29,827 bases of DNA, from NCBI GenBank assembly GCA_035267205.1, contig DATFLZ010000078.1:1-29827 (forward strand). The letters are read 5' to 3'. Positions 1 to 6,951 of this stretch are shown here, piece after piece. The notes beneath the pieces were generated by a model. The model worked only from the letters and a program-made list of their open reading frames with translations, was not told the DNA's origin and did not search any database. The position numbers and the translations under genes are program-made. How positions within the stretch are numbered: position 1 is the stretch's first letter; every line of letters begins with the position of its first letter. This DNA is from CAXMST01 sp035267205 (GTDB taxonomy: Bacteria; Actinomycetota; Thermoleophilia; Solirubrobacterales; 70-9).

Positions 1-52
1 GCGCCTCCAGCGATTCGAGGTTCAACGGCCACCCGGGTCGCTCGTCGTTCAT
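1..52 (-). CDS. N-terminal tip of an unidentified protein (partial)
   Basis: Only the first 17 codons are inside the window (MNDERPGWPLNLESLEA); the rest lies beyond the left edge. The ATG at 52-50 overlaps the TGA of the HAD phosphatase (51-49) in an ATGA arrangement, the usual sign of translational coupling. This makes it the third gene of the minus-strand archease-HAD operon. The fragment is too short to assign a family. Confidence 0.5.
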   Translation of the reverse strand, partial: MNDERPGWPLNLESLEA

Positions 53-864
53 CCGGCGCCTCCCGCCAGGGTCGAGACGACCGCCTCGTAGACCCCGTCG
101 CCCATCCGCCCCTCGGTCACCGTGGCGTTCGGGTAGTTGCCGAGCGCATCGCGTAGAGCCGCGTCCCGCTCGGGGCCGTTGGCGACGCAGAAGAAGCGGC
201 CCACGTACTGCGCCGATTCGAGGTCCTCGATCGAGTCGCCGGCGGCGATGCACTCCTCGGGCCGGTAGCCGCGCGCCTGCATGTGGGCGCCGACCGCCTT
301 GCCCTTGCTCGCCCCGCCGGGGACCACGTGGTAGGCGTGGGTGGTCTCGATTCCCGGCATCGGCCGCCCGATCGCCCCGTTGTCGAGGAAGCGCAGGTCC
401 CTGTGGCCCGCCTCTGCGATCAGCGCGTTCGCCTCGGCGACGTCCACCTTGCCGCGCATCAGCAGCGACAGCTCGCGCCCCGTGTGCCACGGCTCGTGCC
501 ACTCCAGCCGCCCCTCGAACCGCTCGAACAGGAGCTCCGCGACGCCGTCGGAGAGGATTCGCTCGGCGACGTTCTGCTCCTCGGTCGGCTGCCACTCGCC
601 CGTCAGGTAGGTCCGCTCGCGGTCGATCACCATCGCGCAGCCGGCCTCGTAGATGTAGGAGGTCTGCCCCATCAGCCGCGAGTCGCTGTGCACCTGGGCC
701 TCGCGACGACCGGACATGACCACGACCTCGGCCTCCGCGCGGTGACACGCTTCCAGCAGGCGTGCCTGGGCCCGGGAGAAGTTGCCTTCCGCGTCACGGA
801 ACAGGGAGCCGCCCCGCCCGAGCAGGGTGCCGTCGAGGTCGGTGTAGAGGCAGCGCAGCGCCAC
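49..864 (-). CDS. HAD-superfamily class IIB phosphatase
   Basis: A 271-residue Cof/sucrose-phosphatase-like hydrolase, probably a cytosolic sugar-phosphate phosphatase. All HAD motifs are visible: motif I DLDGT with nucleophile D9 and acid/base D11, motif II S51 in MSGRR, motif III K187 in GGASKGKA, and motif IV GDSIED at 209-214. The C2-type cap between motifs II and III (about 80-180) is what places it in class IIB. The start is taken as GTG at 864, two bases after the TAG of the archease gene, because that begins the protein just before motif I; the longer open frame upstream runs antisense to archease and folP. The family relation to sucrose- and mannosyl-3-phosphoglycerate phosphatases is known, but the substrate cannot be read from the sequence. 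Confidence 0.85.
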   Translation of the reverse strand: MALRCLYTDLDGTLLGRGGSLFRDAEGNFSRAQARLLEACHRAEAEVVVMSGRREAQVHSDSRLMGQTSYIYEAGCAMVIDRERTYLTGEWQPTEEQNVAERILSDGVAELLFERFEGRLEWHEPWHTGRELSLLMRGKVDVAEANALIAEAGHRDLRFLDNGAIGRPMPGIETTHAYHVVPGGASKGKAVGAHMQARGYRPEECIAAGDSIEDLESAQYVGRFFCVANGPERDAALRDALGNYPNATVTEGRMGDGVYEAVVSTLAGGAG

Positions 865-866
865 GA

Positions 867-1274
867 CTATCCGGCGACGTCCAGGATGACCGTGGCCGAC
901 CACGTCCCGTCCTCGAGCGCGCCGACGGCGATCCGGTGGGAGGAGACGTCCTTGATCAAGCTCTGTGCGATGCCCCGCTCGCCGGAGACGGTCGCGCGGA
1001 TGGCGGTCGCGGCGAGGTCCAGCTTCGCGACCCGCTCGGGAACGAAGTTCTCGGACTCCGCGAGCGCGATCAGCTCGTCGATCCACGTCTTGAAGAGCCC
1101 CTCGGGATCCGCCGCGCCGAGCTCGACACGGTGGGTGACCGGCTCCCCCCGCTCGGCGGCCGCGGCGGAGAAGACGTCGCCGAGGGCGAGGATCGCGTCG
1201 GTGAAGAGCCCCTCGACGTCGACGTCGTGGATCTCCAGCTCGATCTCGCTCGCGCGCTCGGTGACGTGGAACAC
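867..1274 (-). CDS. Archease-like protein with altered metal site
   Basis: A 135-residue protein matching archease (SHS2 fold, PF01951) in length and layout: an N-terminal strand FHVTERASEIELEI, a helix GLFTDAILALGDVF, a middle LFKTWIDELIAL segment, an R-G-I-A-Q-S-L-I-K-D-V stretch and the typical C-terminal ending ATVILDV. Archease activates the RNA ligase RtcB by promoting its guanylylation. The usual HTAD signature near the N-terminus reads RASE here, so the metal-binding Asp position is Glu. No RtcB gene is in the window. It is the first gene of the minus-strand operon. The GTG start lies 7 nt after a TACCCT -10 element, consistent with a leaderless mRNA. The fold assignment is fairly secure; the activity is less certain because of the altered motif. 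Confidence 0.75.
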   Translation of the reverse strand: MFHVTERASEIELEIHDVDVEGLFTDAILALGDVFSAAAAERGEPVTHRVELGAADPEGLFKTWIDELIALAESENFVPERVAKLDLAATAIRATVSGERGIAQSLIKDVSSHRIAVGALEDGTWSATVILDVAG

Positions 1275-1281
1275 CGCGCTG

Positions 1282-1287
1282 AGGGTA
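1282..1287 (-). promoter_or_regulatory. -10 element (TACCCT) of the archease operon
   Basis: TACCCT on the minus strand ends 7 nt before the GTG at 1274, so transcription would begin at or next to the start codon. It is divergent from the folP -10 element 18 bp away. One of about eleven such sites in the window. Confidence 0.5.
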
Positions 1288-1305
1288 TCTCCCGCGGGAC
1301 CGGGC

Positions 1306-1311
1306 TACCGT
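1306..1311 (+). promoter_or_regulatory. -10 element (TACCGT) of folP
   Basis: TACCGT ends 9 nt before the folP ATG at 1321, leaving no room for a Shine-Dalgarno sequence. Predicted leaderless start; no clear -35 box is seen. Confidence 0.45.
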
Positions 1312-1320
1312 TGTCGGGCG

Positions 1321-2166
1321 ATGACCACCTGGCGTCTGTCCGACCGCACCCTCGAGCTTGACCCATCCCGCCCGCTCGGGGCGGGGATCGTCAACGTGAC
1401 GACCGACTCGATGTTCGAGGGCGCCCGCAGCGGGACACCGGGGCGGGCGATCGAGGACGGCGCTCGGCTGGCGGCCGCCGGGTTCGACCTGATCGACGTG
1501 GGCGCGGTGCCGGCACGCAGCGGCCCGGCGGTGGGCGCCCGTGACGAGGCGGCGCTGCTGGTGCCCGCGGTCGAGGGGCTGAGCGCGCGGCTGGAGATCC
1601 CGGTCACCGCCGATACCTTCAGCCCGGAGGTCGCCCGCCGGGCGCTCGCTGCCGGCGCACATGCGATCAACGACATCGGCGGCGGCTCCGACCCGATGCT
1701 CGAGCTGGTCGCCGAGGCCGGCTGCGGGTACGTGCTGATGCACATCGAGGGACCCCCTCGCAAGGACCGGAAGGCGCCCGACTACCGGGACGTGGTCGGG
1801 CGCCTGCTGGAGTTCTTCGCCGAGCGGATCGGACGCGCCCGCGAGCTCGGCGTCGCGGAGGAGGCGATCGCGATCGATCCCGGGCTCGACTTCGACCTGA
1901 GCACCGACCACGCCGTGGAGATCCTTCGCCGCCTCCCCGAGCTGCGCTCCCCGGGGCGGCCGATCTTCATCTCGCTCTCGCGCAAGGACTTCATCGGCGC
2001 CCTGCTCTCGGGCTCGTGGGAGGAGCGGCTCGGGGCCTCCGAGCGGGGCCCGGGAACCCTCGCCGCCACAGCGCTCGCCGCGGCCTCAGGCGCCGAGATC
2101 CATCGGCTCCATGACGTCGAGGCCCTCGACGCGATCCGGGTCGCTGGGGCGATAGCCGGTGGCTGA
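1321..2166 (+). CDS. folP: Dihydropteroate synthase (divergent)
   Basis: A 281-residue pterin-binding TIM barrel. Dihydropteroate synthase joins p-aminobenzoate to 6-hydroxymethyl-dihydropterin diphosphate in cytosolic folate synthesis. Visible family motifs are GIVNVTTDS (Asn and Asp of the diphosphate/pterin site), a TADTFSPEVARRAL strand, INDIGGG, MHIEGPP, an IDPGLDF strand, SLSRKDFIGAL with the pterin-binding Lys, and the ending HRLHDVEAL. Two loops are unusual: the substrate-binding loop normally reading G-E-S-T-R-P-G is GAVPARSG, and the usual DPGxGFGK is DPGLDFDLS without its Lys. It could therefore be a DHPS with altered pABA handling or a related pterin-binding enzyme. The ATG at 1321 is chosen because homology begins just after it and a -10 lies just before it. 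Its end overlaps the helicase start by 8 nt. Confidence 0.8.
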   Translation: MTTWRLSDRTLELDPSRPLGAGIVNVTTDSMFEGARSGTPGRAIEDGARLAAAGFDLIDVGAVPARSGPAVGARDEAALLVPAVEGLSARLEIPVTADTFSPEVARRALAAGAHAINDIGGGSDPMLELVAEAGCGYVLMHIEGPPRKDRKAPDYRDVVGRLLEFFAERIGRARELGVAEEAIAIDPGLDFDLSTDHAVEILRRLPELRSPGRPIFISLSRKDFIGALLSGSWEERLGASERGPGTLAATALAAASGAEIHRLHDVEALDAIRVAGAIAGG

Positions 2167-4501
2167 CCCCGCCGCCGCATCGGGATCGCTGCCCTGGGGC
2201 TCGGTGATCGACGAGGGCTGGCGCGCCGCGCTCGACCCGGGCCGGGAGGACGGGCGGCTGATTGCCGAGAGCGCCGAGCGCGAGCAGGAGGCCGTCGAGG
2301 TGCCGCTGCCGGGCGCGCTCGACCCGGGCCTGCGAGCGGCGCTGGAGGCGCAGGGCATCACCACCCTCTACGCCCATCAGCTCGCCGCTCTGCGGACGAG
2401 CGACGCCGCGAACGTGATCGTCACCAGCGGCACGGCGTCGGGCAAGTCGCTCGCGTTCAACCTGCCGGTGCTGGACGCGATCGCCGCCGACGAGAAGGCG
2501 CGGGCGCTGTACCTCTACCCGACCAAGGCGCTCGCGCAGGACCAGGCCCGCAAGCTGTCCGAGCTCAACCCGCCGGGGCTCCGCCATGCGATCTACGACG
2601 GCGACACGCCGAAGGAGGAGCGCACCGCGGTCCGCAGGCGCTCGAACCTGGTGCTGACCAACCCCGACATGCTCCACATCGGGATCCTGCCCCACCACAA
2701 GAGCTGGGGCGACTTCCTGATCAACCTCCGCTACGTGGTCGTAGACGAGGCCCACGTCTACCGCGGCGTCTTCGGTTCCAATGTGGCCAACGTCCTCCGT
2801 CGGCTGCGGCGCCTGGCGCGGGTCTACCGCGGGGAGGAGGGGGAGCCGCGCTTCATCCTCACCTCGGCCACGATCGCCAACCCGGCCGAGCTCGGGGAGG
2901 AGCTGCTCGGGACGCCGGTCGAGCTCGTCGACGATGACGCCGCTCCGAAGGCTGGCCGCCGGATCGCGGTCTGGAACCCACCGCTCACCGACGAGGCAGC
3001 GGGGGTGCGGCGCTCGGCGCTGGCCGAGGCCGCGGAGATGCTGGCCGATCTCGTGACGAGCGGGGTGCGGACGATCTGCTTCCTGCGCAGCCGCAAGGGC
3101 GTCGAGCTGATTCAGAAGTTCACCGCCGACGAGCTCGCCGAGCGGGGGCGCCGCGATCTCGCCGAGCGGATCGCCCCATACCGGGCCGGCTACACGCCGC
3201 AGCAGCGCCGCGAGATCGAGCAGCGGCTGAGCTCGGGCGATCTGCTCGCCGTCGTGGCGACCAACGCGCTCGAGCTCGGGATCGACATCGGCGAGCTGGA
3301 CGCGGCGCTCTGCGTCACCTTCCCGGGCACGGTCGCGAGCCTGAGGCAGATGTGGGGGCGGGCGGGCCGCAAGACGGAGGGCCTCGCGATCTACATGGCG
3401 GGCGAGGACGGGCTCGACCAGTTCTTCTGCCGTCACCCGGAGGAGTTCCTCGGTCGCCCCGTCGAGGCGGCGATCCTCGACCCGGCCAACGAGCAGATCC
3501 GCGCCGGACACCTGCTCGCCGCCGCCTACGAGGCCCCGCTCGGCGGACCGCACGATGACGCGACGCTGGGGATGGGCTGGAGCGAGGGCGCGGAGGCGCT
3601 CGCCGAGCGGGGCCTGATGCGCCGGAACCGCAACGGCGGCTTCGGCGTCCGTGGGCCCGGGTTTCCCGCCGGCTGGCTTGGCCTGCGCGCCGCCTCCTCC
3701 GACTCGGTCACCGTGCTCGACTCCTCGACCGGGGAGCTGATCGGCACGGTCGAGGCCGAGCGTGCCTTCTCCACCGTCCATCCCGGCGCGGTCTACATGC
3801 ATCTGGGCAGGGCCTTCGAGGTGCGCGAGCTCGACGTGGAGCTGCGCCGTGCGGTGGTCGAGCCGTTCGACGGCGACTACTACACGCAGGCGCGCAAGGA
3901 GACCGACATCTACATCGAGCGGACGGAGGAGCAGCGTTCGACGCTCGGCGTCGAGCTCAACTTCGGCACGGTCGCGGTCAGCGAACAGGTCGTCGCCTTT
4001 CAGCGCAAGCGCCTCGGCGACCACGAGGCCTTCGACTTCGTAGCCCTCGAGCTGCCCGAGCAGAGCTTCGACACCAAGGCCCTCTGGTACGTGCTCCCGG
4101 ATGAGCTGGCAGGGCAGCAGGTGCTCCCGGGCGAGGTGCAGCTCGGCGCCCTGCACGCATCCGAGCACTCCCAGATCGCGGTGCTCCCGCTGCTGGCGAT
4201 GTGCGACCGCTGGGACGTCGGCGGGCTCTCCACCAACGTCCACTACCAGACCGGAAAGCCGACGATCTTCATCTACGAGGGCCATCCCGGCGGCGTCGGG
4301 ATCAGTCGCCGGGGCTACGACCGGTTCGAGCGCCTCGTCGGGGACGCCGCGCGCCTCGTCGGGGAGTGCCGCTGTGAATCCGGCTGCCCGTCCTGCGTGC
4401 AGAGCCCCAAGTGCGGCAACCTCAACGACCACCTCCACAAGGGCGGCGCGATCGAATTGATGGGACGGATGCTCTCGCGCGGGGATTCCGCGCGCGAGTA
4501 G
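2159..4501 (+). CDS. mrfA: MrfA/YprA-type DEAH helicase (DUF1998)
   Basis: A 780-residue superfamily 2 helicase. Helicase core: YAHQ motif near 71-74, Walker A GTASGKS at 91-97, DEAH at 196-199, SAT at 236-238, ATNALELGID near 368-377 and QMWGRAGR at 397-404. The C-terminal DUF1998-type region ends in a zinc-site cluster with C737, C739, C743, C746 and C752 (CESGCPSC...SPKCGN). This core plus four-cysteine arrangement is characteristic of Bacillus MrfA, a 3'-5' DNA helicase that helps remove mitomycin C adducts, and of the related Hrq1. The GTG start lies inside the end of folP, so the two genes are probably co-transcribed and coupled. Family is secure; the repair role is inferred from MrfA. 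Confidence 0.9.
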   Translation: MADPAAASGSLPWGSVIDEGWRAALDPGREDGRLIAESAEREQEAVEVPLPGALDPGLRAALEAQGITTLYAHQLAALRTSDAANVIVTSGTASGKSLAFNLPVLDAIAADEKARALYLYPTKALAQDQARKLSELNPPGLRHAIYDGDTPKEERTAVRRRSNLVLTNPDMLHIGILPHHKSWGDFLINLRYVVVDEAHVYRGVFGSNVANVLRRLRRLARVYRGEEGEPRFILTSATIANPAELGEELLGTPVELVDDDAAPKAGRRIAVWNPPLTDEAAGVRRSALAEAAEMLADLVTSGVRTICFLRSRKGVELIQKFTADELAERGRRDLAERIAPYRAGYTPQQRREIEQRLSSGDLLAVVATNALELGIDIGELDAALCVTFPGTVASLRQMWGRAGRKTEGLAIYMAGEDGLDQFFCRHPEEFLGRPVEAAILDPANEQIRAGHLLAAAYEAPLGGPHDDATLGMGWSEGAEALAERGLMRRNRNGGFGVRGPGFPAGWLGLRAASSDSVTVLDSSTGELIGTVEAERAFSTVHPGAVYMHLGRAFEVRELDVELRRAVVEPFDGDYYTQARKETDIYIERTEEQRSTLGVELNFGTVAVSEQVVAFQRKRLGDHEAFDFVALELPEQSFDTKALWYVLPDELAGQQVLPGEVQLGALHASEHSQIAVLPLLAMCDRWDVGGLSTNVHYQTGKPTIFIYEGHPGGVGISRRGYDRFERLVGDAARLVGECRCESGCPSCVQSPKCGNLNDHLHKGGAIELMGRMLSRGDSARE

Positions 4502-4504
4502 AGT
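4499..4504 (+). promoter_or_regulatory. -10-like TAGAGT before the SHOCT gene
   Basis: TAGAGT begins with the TAG stop codon of the helicase gene. Initiation would fall near 4511, leaving about 25 nt of leader with a GGAG ribosome-binding site at 4526-4529, six bases before the ATG at 4536. Weakly supported. Confidence 0.3.
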
Positions 4505-4535
4505 CGGGGCCCCAGGCCGTCGATTGGAGAAAGAG

Positions 4536-5237
4536 ATGCTCAACCCGCTCACTCACCGCAAGATCCTCAAGAAGGGCAAGCCGGGGCGAGCGCGGATCAC
4601 GGCCTTCGCGATGCCCGAGCGCGGCGCCTCCAGCCAGAATCTCCCGATGACGCTGGAGGTCCACGTGGAGGGCCTCTCGCCCTACGAGGTCGAGGACCAG
4701 TGGATGGTCTCGCGCAAGGACACGCTCGGCTTCGGCATGGAGGTGCCGGTCAAGGTCGATCCCGACAAGCCGGAGCGGGTGGCGATCGATTGGAAGTCCG
4801 CGAGGGCCGAGCGTTCGGGCGAGAAGGACGCGCGCCGCGAGGCGCTCGCCTCGCAGCCACCGGTTGGCGCCGGTGGGCCCGCCGCGGCGGCGGCCCCAGG
4901 CCAGGTGGGGTCGGTCGACGCGCGCAACGATCCCGAGCTCCGGGCGAAGCTCGAGCAGGTGATCGGCCGCAAGCTCGAGCCCGGGACCGAGCAGACCATC
5001 GACACCTCCAACGATCCAGCGCTCGCCGCGCGGATCATGCAGGTCGTGCAGCAGCACGCGGCGGAGAAGGCGGCCGGGGCGACCGGCGCGGCCGGGGCGG
5101 CGGCCTCCGATCAGGCGACCGGAGCCGGCGGCGACGCGCTGTCCAAGCTCGAGCGGCTCGCCAAGCTGCGTGACGCCGGCGCGCTGACCGACGCGGAGTT
5201 CAACGAGGAGAAGCGACAGCTCCTGGACGAGATCTGA
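4536..5237 (+). CDS. SHOCT-domain protein of unknown function
   Basis: A 233-residue soluble protein. Residues 1-90 form a beta-rich domain (RARITAFAMP, LEVHVEG, EVPVKVDPDKPERVAIDW), a pattern seen in several actinobacterial proteins of unknown role. The middle (about 105-195) is a low-complexity linker rich in Ala, Gly and Pro with acidic-helix pieces. The last 33 residues form a SHOCT motif (LSKLERLAKLRDAGALTDAE then FNEEKRQLLDEI), a short helical module found at protein ends and thought to mediate oligomerisation. ATG 4536 is preferred to the TTG at 4524 because GGAG sits six bases before it. The next gene begins 11 nt downstream. There is no signal peptide or membrane segment. Function cannot be assigned. 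Confidence 0.8.
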   Translation: MLNPLTHRKILKKGKPGRARITAFAMPERGASSQNLPMTLEVHVEGLSPYEVEDQWMVSRKDTLGFGMEVPVKVDPDKPERVAIDWKSARAERSGEKDARREALASQPPVGAGGPAAAAAPGQVGSVDARNDPELRAKLEQVIGRKLEPGTEQTIDTSNDPALAARIMQVVQQHAAEKAAGATGAAGAAASDQATGAGGDALSKLERLAKLRDAGALTDAEFNEEKRQLLDEI

Positions 5238-5248
5238 GCGGGGGTGTC

Positions 5249-5737
5249 GTGGGTCGGCGGACACAGATTGCGGTCTGCGGAGCGTCGCGCTCGGACCCCG
5301 AGCTGGACTTCGTCGCGGCCGAGGTCGGGCGGCTGCTCGCCGAGGCCGGCGCGGTGGTCGTCTGCGGCGGCCGCGACGGGATCATGAGCGCCGTGGCCGG
5401 CGCCGCCGCCGAGGCGGGCGGGGAGGTGATCGGGGTGCTCATGGCGGATGACCTCGACAGCGGCAACTCCCACCTCACTCACGTCGTCGCGACGGGTATC
5501 GGCCAGGCCCGGAACCTCGCGGTGGTCGCCTCCGCCGATGCGGTGATCGCGATCGGCGGGGAGTGGGGGACGCTCTCTGAGATCGCCTTCGCCCGCCGGC
5601 TCGGCCGGCCGGTTTTCACGCTCAGCTCCTGGGAGCTCAGCGGCCGCGGCGAGATGGAGCGGGCGCCCGGGGTCGAGCCCGCCGCCGACCCCCCGGAGGC
5701 GGTCCGCCGGGCGCTCGAATCGGCCGCGGGCCGGTAG
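5249..5737 (+). CDS. LOG-like / TIGR00725-family Rossmann protein
   Basis: A 162-residue Rossmann-fold protein of the lysine-decarboxylase-like (LOG) superfamily. Visible motifs are an N-terminal strand IAVCGAS, the nucleotide-binding loop VVCGGRDGIMSAVA (about 37-50) and AIGGEWGTLSEIA at 101-113, the counterpart of the PGGxGTxxE signature. Relatives include cytokinin-activating nucleotide monophosphate phosphoribohydrolases and molybdenum-cofactor carrier proteins. The G-G-x-W-G-T variant and short length fit the TIGR00725 branch, whose substrate is not established. The GTG start follows the SHOCT stop by 11 nt, so the two are likely one transcript. tRNA-Phe follows. Confidence 0.8.
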   Translation: MGRRTQIAVCGASRSDPELDFVAAEVGRLLAEAGAVVVCGGRDGIMSAVAGAAAEAGGEVIGVLMADDLDSGNSHLTHVVATGIGQARNLAVVASADAVIAIGGEWGTLSEIAFARRLGRPVFTLSSWELSGRGEMERAPGVEPAADPPEAVRRALESAAGR

Positions 5738-5740
5738 CCT
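5735..5740 (+). promoter_or_regulatory. -10-like TAGCCT before tRNA-Phe
   Basis: TAGCCT shares its first three bases with the TAG stop of the preceding gene and lies 39 nt before the mature tRNA 5' end. It resembles the rmlA -10 exactly. A small GCGCG/CGCGC hairpin (5755-5767) lies in the presumed leader. Confidence 0.3.
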
Positions 5741-5779
5741 TCGCGGCCCACGGGGCGCGCTTCGCGCACCGAGGTCTCA

Positions 5780-5852
5780 GGCGAGGTAGCTCAGTTGGTA
5801 GAGCACACGACTGAAAATCGTGGTGTCCCCGGTTCGATTCCGGGCCTCGCCA
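5780..5852 (+). tRNA. tRNA-Phe (anticodon GAA)
   Basis: A complete 73-nt cloverleaf. The acceptor stem GGCGAGG pairs with CCTCGCC, followed by discriminator A at 5852. The D arm is GCTC/GAGC, the anticodon arm CACGA-CTGAAAA-TCGTG has anticodon GAA, and the T arm is CCCGG-TTCGATT-CCGGG. The tail is not encoded: the CCA visible at the end comes from the last two acceptor bases and the discriminator, and the next bases are TCC. No intron. Confidence 0.97.
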
Positions 5853-5865
5853 TCCGGGCCTCGCC
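5840..5865 (+). repeat. Tandem copy of the tRNA-Phe 3' end
   Basis: The 12 bases CCGGGCCTCGCC at 5840-5851 (T-stem 3' strand plus acceptor 3' strand) are repeated exactly at 5854-5865, directly after the tRNA, separated by AT. This could be a small slippage duplication or a minimal scar at a tRNA 3' end. Confidence 0.8.
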
Positions 5866-5892
5866 GTATCTCTCGCACCCGCCTCTCCGCAC

Positions 5893-6909
5893 ATGCTTGA
5901 CGTAACCGCAGCCGCCTGGGCGATCACTCTCGGAGTGATCTTCGGCCTCTTCATCCTCGACTTCGCGGTCGCGGTGCTCCGGCCGCACTCGGTCGGCTTC
6001 CGCGAGGCGGCGCTCTGGTCGGTCTTCTACATCGGGGTCGCGATCGCGTTCGGCTTCGTGTTCGCCGGCAATGCGGGCTGGGACTTCGGCACCGAGTACT
6101 TCGCGGGCTACCTGGTCGAGAAGAGCCTCTCGGTGGACAACCTGTTCGTGTTCGCGATCATCCTCGGCACCTTTGCCGTCCCGGAGGAGCATCAGCACAA
6201 GGTCTTGATCTTCGGGATCGCGCTGGCGCTGGCGCTGCGGGCTGTGTTCATCGCGCTCGGCGCCACCCTGATCTCGCTGTTCTCGGTCATGTTCCTGCTC
6301 TTCGGCGTGCTCCTGATCTGGACCGCGGTGCAGCTGTTCCGGCATCGCAACGAGGACCCCGACATCGAGGACAACGCGCTCGTGCGGGCGACCCGGCGTG
6401 TCTTCCCGGTCGCGTCCGAGTACGACGGCGGGAGCCTGTTCACCAGGATCGACGGCAGGCGCGTGATCACGCCGCTGTTCATCGTCCTGATCGCGATCGG
6501 CAGCACCGATCTGCTCTTCGCCCTCGACTCGATCCCGGCCGTGTTCGGCGTCACCGAGGAGGCGTACATCGTCTTCTGCGCCAACGCCTTCGCCCTGCTC
6601 GGCCTGCGTGCTCTCTACTTCCTGGTCACCGGGCTGCTCGACCGGCTCGTCTACCTCTCGACCGGCCTGGCGATGATCCTCGGCCTGATCGGCGTCAAGC
6701 TCCTCCTGCACTGGGCCCACGACGACGTCGACTCCTCCGTGCCCGAGATCGAGACCGGCACCAGCCTGATCATCATTGCGGCGATCCTCGTCACAGTCAC
6801 GATCGCCAGCGTGATCAAGGTGCGCAGGGATCCCGAGGCCCGCGCCCGCGCCGGCTCGCTTCGGGTGACGCGGAGCCGGCCGACCGAGCAGGACGACCAG
6901 GGGGCGTGA
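5893..6909 (+). CDS. TerC/Alx-family integral membrane protein
   Basis: A 338-residue protein with eight to nine hydrophobic segments (for example 7-29, 42-60, 82-95, 102-122, 125-145, 190-212, 218-240, 250-272 and 290-310). The two TerC signatures are present: EKSLSVDNLF at 76-85 and IGSTDLLFALDSIPA at 200-213. Their intramembrane acidic residues are thought to bind metal. Characterised relatives such as Alx and bacillary TerC proteins act in manganese export or metal loading of secreted proteins; the tellurite link of the family name is not a safe function. A TATCTC sequence at 5867-5872 is a possible -10, 20 nt before the ATG. I saw no yybP-ykoY-type riboswitch in the short leader. The gene appears monocistronic. 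Confidence 0.88.
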   Translation: MLDVTAAAWAITLGVIFGLFILDFAVAVLRPHSVGFREAALWSVFYIGVAIAFGFVFAGNAGWDFGTEYFAGYLVEKSLSVDNLFVFAIILGTFAVPEEHQHKVLIFGIALALALRAVFIALGATLISLFSVMFLLFGVLLIWTAVQLFRHRNEDPDIEDNALVRATRRVFPVASEYDGGSLFTRIDGRRVITPLFIVLIAIGSTDLLFALDSIPAVFGVTEEAYIVFCANAFALLGLRALYFLVTGLLDRLVYLSTGLAMILGLIGVKLLLHWAHDDVDSSVPEIETGTSLIIIAAILVTVTIASVIKVRRDPEARARAGSLRVTRSRPTEQDDQGA

Positions 6910-6938
6910 GCCGGGCTGATTCAGCTCGACCCCGGTTC

Positions 6939-6944
6939 TATCCT
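6939..6944 (+). promoter_or_regulatory. -10 element (TATCCT) of the GNAT gene
   Basis: TATCCT ends 7 nt before the ATG at 6952, within a tcTATCCTGCC context nearly identical to that before pafBC (10328). Predicted leaderless start. Confidence 0.5.
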
Positions 6945-6951
6945 GCCTGCG

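Noticed and set aside
1..52. RtcB as the gene upstream of the left edge
   Set aside because: Archease suggested RtcB in the operon, but the 17 visible residues do not resemble an RtcB N-terminus that I know, so no name is given.
1991..4552. 853-codon minus-strand open frame
   Set aside because: It lies antisense to mrfA, which has all helicase motifs. Its translation is low-complexity R/A/E/L/G with no domain, as expected from the complementary frame of GC-rich codons.
5893..6909. Tellurite-resistance determinant
   Set aside because: The TerC name suggests it, but no other ter genes are nearby and the family is broadly linked to metal handling.
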